DNA of 64,000 bases from Phycisphaerales bacterium (GTDB lineage Bacteria > Planctomycetota > Phycisphaerae > Phycisphaerales > UBA1924): the NCBI GenBank assembly GCA_019744815.1, contig JAIEUA010000004.1:296276-360275 (forward strand), read 5' to 3'. The translations under genes were made by a program, and so were the position numbers. Below are positions 60,616-64,000 of the stretch, one piece after another; positions within the stretch are counted from its first letter, which is position 1; every line of letters begins with the position of its first letter. The notes under the pieces are model-generated. The model was not told the DNA's origin. It made no database searches and saw only the letters and a program-made list of their open reading frames with translations.

Positions 60616-62078
60616 TCATGCCCAAGCCCACCAAACAAGCAATCGCTACGTCTCCCGCACATCCGATTCAGCTCGAGATCACGCGCACCTTCGACGCACC
60701 GAAGGCGCTCGTGTTCAAGGCTTGGACCGAGGCCGAGCGTCTCGCCAAGTGGTCGTGCCCCAAGGGATTCACGATCACCTTCGGCGAGATGGACCTGCGT
60801 GTCGGCGGCTCTTGGCGGGTGGGCATGCGCGATCCGGGCGGCGTCGTCCACATCGCCCGCGGCGAGTATCTCGAGATCGTTCCCACCGATCGGCTCGTCA
60901 TGACGCATTCCTGGGAGGGCGGCGACGGGCCGGTCACGACCGTGACGGTCGAATTGAGCGAGGCGAACGGCAAGACCGCGATGCGATTCACCCAGACCGG
61001 CTTTGAGTCGGCCGCATCCCGAGACGGGCACGACGGCGGCTGGTCCGACGCGATGGCCATCCTCGGCGATCATCTCGGGCAGTCCACCACACGGGTGGAG
61101 CGGCCGTCGGATCGCGAGATGGTTTTCACCCGCTTGTTCGACGCGCCCAAGGCTCGTGTTTACGACGCCTACGCCGACGGCAATCAGGTCGTCCGCTGGT
61201 GGGGACCGCGCGGCTTCCGCGTCACCACCCACGAGCGCGACTTTCGTTCCGGCGGAGTGTGGTTGCACACGCTGCACGGCCCCGATGGCACCGATTACGC
61301 CAACAAGACGGTCTTCCACGAGATCGTGCCCAACGCGCGGATCGTGTACTCCAACGGCGGCGGCCGCGAGGGCGGACCCGGCGTGTCGTTTATCGCGACG
61401 ATCACGTTTGAAGAAGTCCCCGGCGCCACCGGCCGCGTGCAAACGCGGGTGCGCACCAGCATGAAGTTCCCGACGCCGAAGGACCTTGAAACCGTGATCC
61501 GCGAGTACGGGGCCGACGAGGGCGCACGCCAGCACATGGCTCGCCTCGCCGACTTTGTGAGTGGCCCGGCGTCGGACGAGTCCGAGTTCGTGTTCACCCG
61601 CACCTTCGATGCGTCTGTCGAGCGAGTGTGGCGAGCGTGGACCGACGCGGAGGAGCTTGCGGGATGGTTCGGGCCCAAGGGCTGCCCGATCACGCGCTGC
61701 ACGCTCGACCTGCGCCCGGGCGGGCGATTCCACTACTGTCTGCGGCTGCAAGACGGCAGCGATCTGTGGGGGCGCTGGGTGTTCCGTTCCATCGAGCCGC
61801 CACCCGCGGAGCCCGCGACGCTGCGGTTCATCAGTTCGTTCTCCAGCCCGCAGGGCGACATCACCACGCACCCGATGGCCCCGACCTGGCCCCCTGAGAT
61901 GGAAACCGTGGTGACATTCGCCAGTCAGGGCGGCAAGACCGTCATGACGCTCCGCTGGTGGCCGATCAACGCGTCGGCGATCCAGCGCCAGACCTTCGAG
62001 GACGGCCGCGCCTCGATGTTCGGCGGGTGGAGCGGAACGGCGGAGAATCTGATCGCCTACCTGGCCCAGAACCGGTAA
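60612..62078 (+). CDS. Triple AHSA1/SRPBCC-domain protein
   Basis: 488 residues made of three consecutive AHSA1-type START-like domains. The domain starts are ITRTFDAPKALVFKAWTEAERLAKWSCPKGF (about 20-160), FTRLFDAPKARVYDAYADGNQVVRWWGPRGF (about 170-315) and FTRTFDASVERVWRAWTDAEELAGWFGPKGC (about 330-485). Each ends with a GGWxxAMxxLxxHL-type or similar C-terminal helix (GGWSDAMAILGDHL, GGWSGTAENLIAYLAQ). Family members bind hydrophobic ligands or Hsp90; usual members have a single domain. It is translationally coupled to the ArsR regulator. Confidence 0.88.
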   Translation: MIMPKPTKQAIATSPAHPIQLEITRTFDAPKALVFKAWTEAERLAKWSCPKGFTITFGEMDLRVGGSWRVGMRDPGGVVHIARGEYLEIVPTDRLVMTHSWEGGDGPVTTVTVELSEANGKTAMRFTQTGFESAASRDGHDGGWSDAMAILGDHLGQSTTRVERPSDREMVFTRLFDAPKARVYDAYADGNQVVRWWGPRGFRVTTHERDFRSGGVWLHTLHGPDGTDYANKTVFHEIVPNARIVYSNGGGREGGPGVSFIATITFEEVPGATGRVQTRVRTSMKFPTPKDLETVIREYGADEGARQHMARLADFVSGPASDESEFVFTRTFDASVERVWRAWTDAEELAGWFGPKGCPITRCTLDLRPGGRFHYCLRLQDGSDLWGRWVFRSIEPPPAEPATLRFISSFSSPQGDITTHPMAPTWPPEMETVVTFASQGGKTVMTLRWWPINASAIQRQTFEDGRASMFGGWSGTAENLIAYLAQNR

Positions 62079-62128
62079 CCGGTTCTGCGGCGGAAGGAAA
62101 GGCCGCACACGCATCGCGTGACACGCGG

Positions 62129-62134
62129 TACCAT
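62129..62134 (+). promoter_or_regulatory. -10 hexamer TACCAT, 6 bases before the scoA ATG
   Basis: TACCAT, CCGCTC, then the ATG at 62141. No Shine-Dalgarno sequence, no clear -35. Confidence 0.45.
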
Positions 62135-62140
62135 CCGCTC

Positions 62141-62938
62141 ATGGCCAGCAAGACCTTCACCTCCGCCCCCGACACCTTCGCCGACCTCAAAGCCAAGGGC
62201 GTTCTTCGCGACGGCATCACCATCATGGTCGGCGGGTTCGGGCTCTGCGGCATTCCGGAGAACCTCATCCTCGCGCTCCGCGACAGCGGCGTCAAGGACC
62301 TCACCTGCATCAGCAACAACGCGGGCGTCGATGACTTTGGCCTTGGGCTCCTACTCAAGACCCGCCAGATCCGCAAGATGATCTCGTCATATGTCGGCGA
62401 GAACGCGGAGTTCGAGCGCCAGTACCTCAGCGGCGAGCTCGAAGTCGAGTTCAACCCGCAAGGCACGCTGGCTGAACGTATCCGCGCTGGCGGGGCGGGG
62501 ATCCCGGCGTTCTACACCGCGACCGGCGCGGGCACCAAAGTCAGCGAGGGCAAAGAGACCCGCGAACTCTTCCGTCCCTACGACGGCGTCGGCGGCTGCA
62601 CCATCCCCGGCTGTAAGGTCCCGGGCAAGTTCGCCCCGTCGCCCCGCGCCGGCGCGACGCCTCGCGAGTACGTGCTTGAGACCGGCCTGTACGCCGACCT
62701 CGCGCTCGTGAAGGCGCACAAAGCCGACAGCTTCGGCAACCTGCAGTACCGCATGACGGCACGCAATTTCAATCCCATGATGGCGACCGCCGCGGCGTTC
62801 GTGATCGCGGAGGTGGATGAGCTGGTGCCGCTGGGCGCTTTCAACGCGGATCAGGTGCACACGCCGGGAAGCTACGTGGACCGGGTGGTGCAGACGAAGT
62901 GTGAGAAGCGGATCGAGCAGAGGACGGTGCGGAAGTAG
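62141..62938 (+). CDS. scoA: 3-oxoacid CoA-transferase subunit A
   Basis: 265 residues of the family I CoA-transferase alpha subunit: GITIMVGGFGLCGIPENLILALRDSGVKDLTCISNNAGVDDFGLGLLL, KMISSYVGENAEFERQYLSGELEVEF, PQGTLAERIRAGGAGIPAFYT and ADLALVKAHKADSFGNLQYRMTARNFNP. It activates acetoacetate or a similar 3-oxoacid with succinyl-CoA. The catalytic Glu lies in the B subunit, which normally follows directly but does not here: the next genes are a tiny membrane protein and a HAD protein. Confidence 0.92.
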   Translation: MASKTFTSAPDTFADLKAKGVLRDGITIMVGGFGLCGIPENLILALRDSGVKDLTCISNNAGVDDFGLGLLLKTRQIRKMISSYVGENAEFERQYLSGELEVEFNPQGTLAERIRAGGAGIPAFYTATGAGTKVSEGKETRELFRPYDGVGGCTIPGCKVPGKFAPSPRAGATPREYVLETGLYADLALVKAHKADSFGNLQYRMTARNFNPMMATAAAFVIAEVDELVPLGAFNADQVHTPGSYVDRVVQTKCEKRIEQRTVRK

Positions 62939-62964
62939 CGGGTGAACCAACGAAGGAGACGAAG

Positions 62965-63138
62965 ATGGGTGCGGCTGGTGGACTCCTTGCGATTCTTGCG
63001 ATTGTGTTTCAATTAACCGTCACGGTGATTCTGGTGTATCTGGCGTGGAGATTCGTCGAGGCGGCCGAGCGGATCGCGCACGCTTACGAAAAGATCGCGC
63101 GAGCGAAGACCGTGACGAAGCCGCCGGAGGCGTCGTAG
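62965..63138 (+). CDS. Small membrane protein, 57 residues
   Basis: ATG at 62965 with AAGGAG six bases upstream and TAG at 63136. The protein starts MGAAGGLLAILAIVFQLTVT, with one hydrophobic helix at about residues 5-28 and a charged amphipathic tail (EAAERIAHAYEKIARAK). No family is recognised. The good ribosome site, the single helix and the placement four bases before the next GTG support a real gene, co-transcribed with scoA and the HAD gene. Confidence 0.65.
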   Translation: MGAAGGLLAILAIVFQLTVTVILVYLAWRFVEAAERIAHAYEKIARAKTVTKPPEAS

Positions 63139-63142
63139 CTTC

Positions 63143-63892
63143 GTGGACAACAAACACGGGCGAGATAGGAACGTGAAGAAACTCGGGACCGAGATCCGCG
63201 CGGTTTCCTTCGACTGCTACGGCACGCTCATTGACTGGCAGGCCGGCATCGGGGCGGCGGTTGCGCCGTTGCGAGCAGGCATGCCGTCAATCCCTGAAGG
63301 GCCCTCGCTCTTCGATCGCTTCGCCACGCTCGAACGCGAAGCGGAGAAGCCGCCGTTCGCGCCGTACAAGGATGTCCTTCGCGAGGTCGCGGCGGGATTG
63401 CTCGGCGTGAGCGGGCCGTGCGAGTTGGTGGATGTGCTGTGGCGATCACTCGGCGAGTGGCCGGCGTTCTCTGACACACCAGCGTCACTTCGGCGTTTGC
63501 GGGCCCGCTTCGGCACGCTCGCGGTGCTTTCCAATGTGGATGACGATTTGTTCGCCGCGTCGCACGCACGCCTCGGGGCCCCAACCGCTGCCGACTCGAC
63601 GCCGCTGCGGCTTCATGTCGTCGTCACGGCGGAGCAGGTCGGGTCCTACAAGCCCGCGGAGGCGAACTTCCGGGCGTTGCTCGCCGCGCTGCGGCTGTCT
63701 CCGGAGCAGGTGCTGCACGTCGCGGAAAGCCGCTACCACGACATCGAGCCCGCAAGCCGGCTGGGCTTCCGCACGGCGTGGGTGCAGCGGCAGCGCGACG
63801 CCAGCGCGTCGGGCCCGGGCACGATCGCCGGGGTGCGGCCGGACTTGCATGTGCACAGCTTGGCGGAGCTGTGCGATGCGCTGGGATGCTGA
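63143..63892 (+). CDS. HAD hydrolase, haloacid dehalogenase type II-like
   Basis: 249 residues. Motif I SFDCYGTLIDWQAGI is that of L-2-haloacid dehalogenases, motif II is VLSNVDDDL, motif III is GSYKPAEANF, and motif IV VAESRYHDIEPASRLGFRTAWV carries the acidic residues. Many such proteins are phosphatases or act on unknown substrates; dehalogenase activity is a possibility only. The GTG at 63143 is used; GTG 63173 (30 bases in, followed by KKLGTEI) is equally likely. Confidence 0.82.
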   Translation: MDNKHGRDRNVKKLGTEIRAVSFDCYGTLIDWQAGIGAAVAPLRAGMPSIPEGPSLFDRFATLEREAEKPPFAPYKDVLREVAAGLLGVSGPCELVDVLWRSLGEWPAFSDTPASLRRLRARFGTLAVLSNVDDDLFAASHARLGAPTAADSTPLRLHVVVTAEQVGSYKPAEANFRALLAALRLSPEQVLHVAESRYHDIEPASRLGFRTAWVQRQRDASASGPGTIAGVRPDLHVHSLAELCDALGC

Positions 63893-63942
63893 TTGAAGCG
63901 ATGCGTGCGGTCGCGCCTCCCCGCCCCGCTTCGTGTACAGAC

Positions 63943-63978
63943 CGGAGACATGGGTGGCGCTGTTCGGAGACATGGGTG
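63943..63978 (+). repeat. Two direct copies of CGGAGACATGGGTG, possible mobile-element edge
   Basis: CGGAGACATGGGTG occurs at 63943-63956 and again at 63965-63978, period 22, in the last bases of the window after the HAD gene. Such repeated short words near an element terminus are seen in some insertion sequences, but no transposase is within the window. Confidence 0.4.
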
Positions 63979-64000
63979 ACACCTTTGGCGGGAACTGTTC

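Overview
The window comes from a high-GC, Gram-negative-type bacterium, most likely a planctomycete of the class Phycisphaerae. Pointers are a paired DUF1800/DUF1501 locus, a secreted LamG protein ending in two planctomycete-style dockerin-like repeats, a type II prepilin with an H-Xn-DG tail, an alternative GlmU and lpxB. No rRNA, tRNA, CRISPR array or complete insertion sequence was seen.

Region by region: (1) 1-3340, minus strand: histidine operon hisG-hisC-hisB-hisH (hisH cut by the window edge). It is preceded by a very short ORF (3249-3305) encoding MTTFHVHHHHANPPRGRR, a mutually exclusive antiterminator and a rho-independent terminator: a complete candidate his attenuator. (2) 3385-12073: sorbosone-dehydrogenase-like secreted protein, prepilin, FeS-type photolyase, lpxB, a HAD phosphatase, GlmU-like enzyme and NCS1 permease. 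(3) 12179-25769: zinc-ribbon membrane protein, polA, prmC, 2-oxoadipate dioxygenase (DUF1338), a TonB-like protein, glycosyltransferase, NAD(P)HX epimerase, DUF151 nuclease and truD. (4) 25759-36200: HAD protein, a DUF255 thioredoxin-domain protein fused to a DsbD-alpha-like domain, galE, lgt, amidohydrolase, an OmpA/Pal lipoprotein and an orphan MlaE permease. (5) 36381-54193: one long minus-strand respiratory cluster, alternative complex III (actABCDEF), a small His-rich membrane protein, SCO, and caa3 oxidase subunits II, I, III and IV, with heme A synthase divergent from it. This couples quinol oxidation directly to O2 reduction. (6) 54296-63892: DUF1800/DUF1501 pair, dockerin protein, esterase, an ArsR regulator coupled to a triple AHSA1-domain protein, an orphan 3-oxoacid CoA-transferase subunit A, a 57-residue membrane protein and a haloacid-dehalogenase-like protein. 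The last 60 bases carry a short direct repeat that may be the edge of a mobile element.

Two properties run through the window. Several intergenic gaps carry REP-like palindromes, often as inverted doublets. At least seven genes have a TACAGT/TACACT/TACCAT-type -10 hexamer only 6-8 bases before the start codon and no Shine-Dalgarno sequence, which suggests leaderless mRNAs; the predicted his leader peptide would also begin at its own transcription start. The standout observation is the his attenuator.
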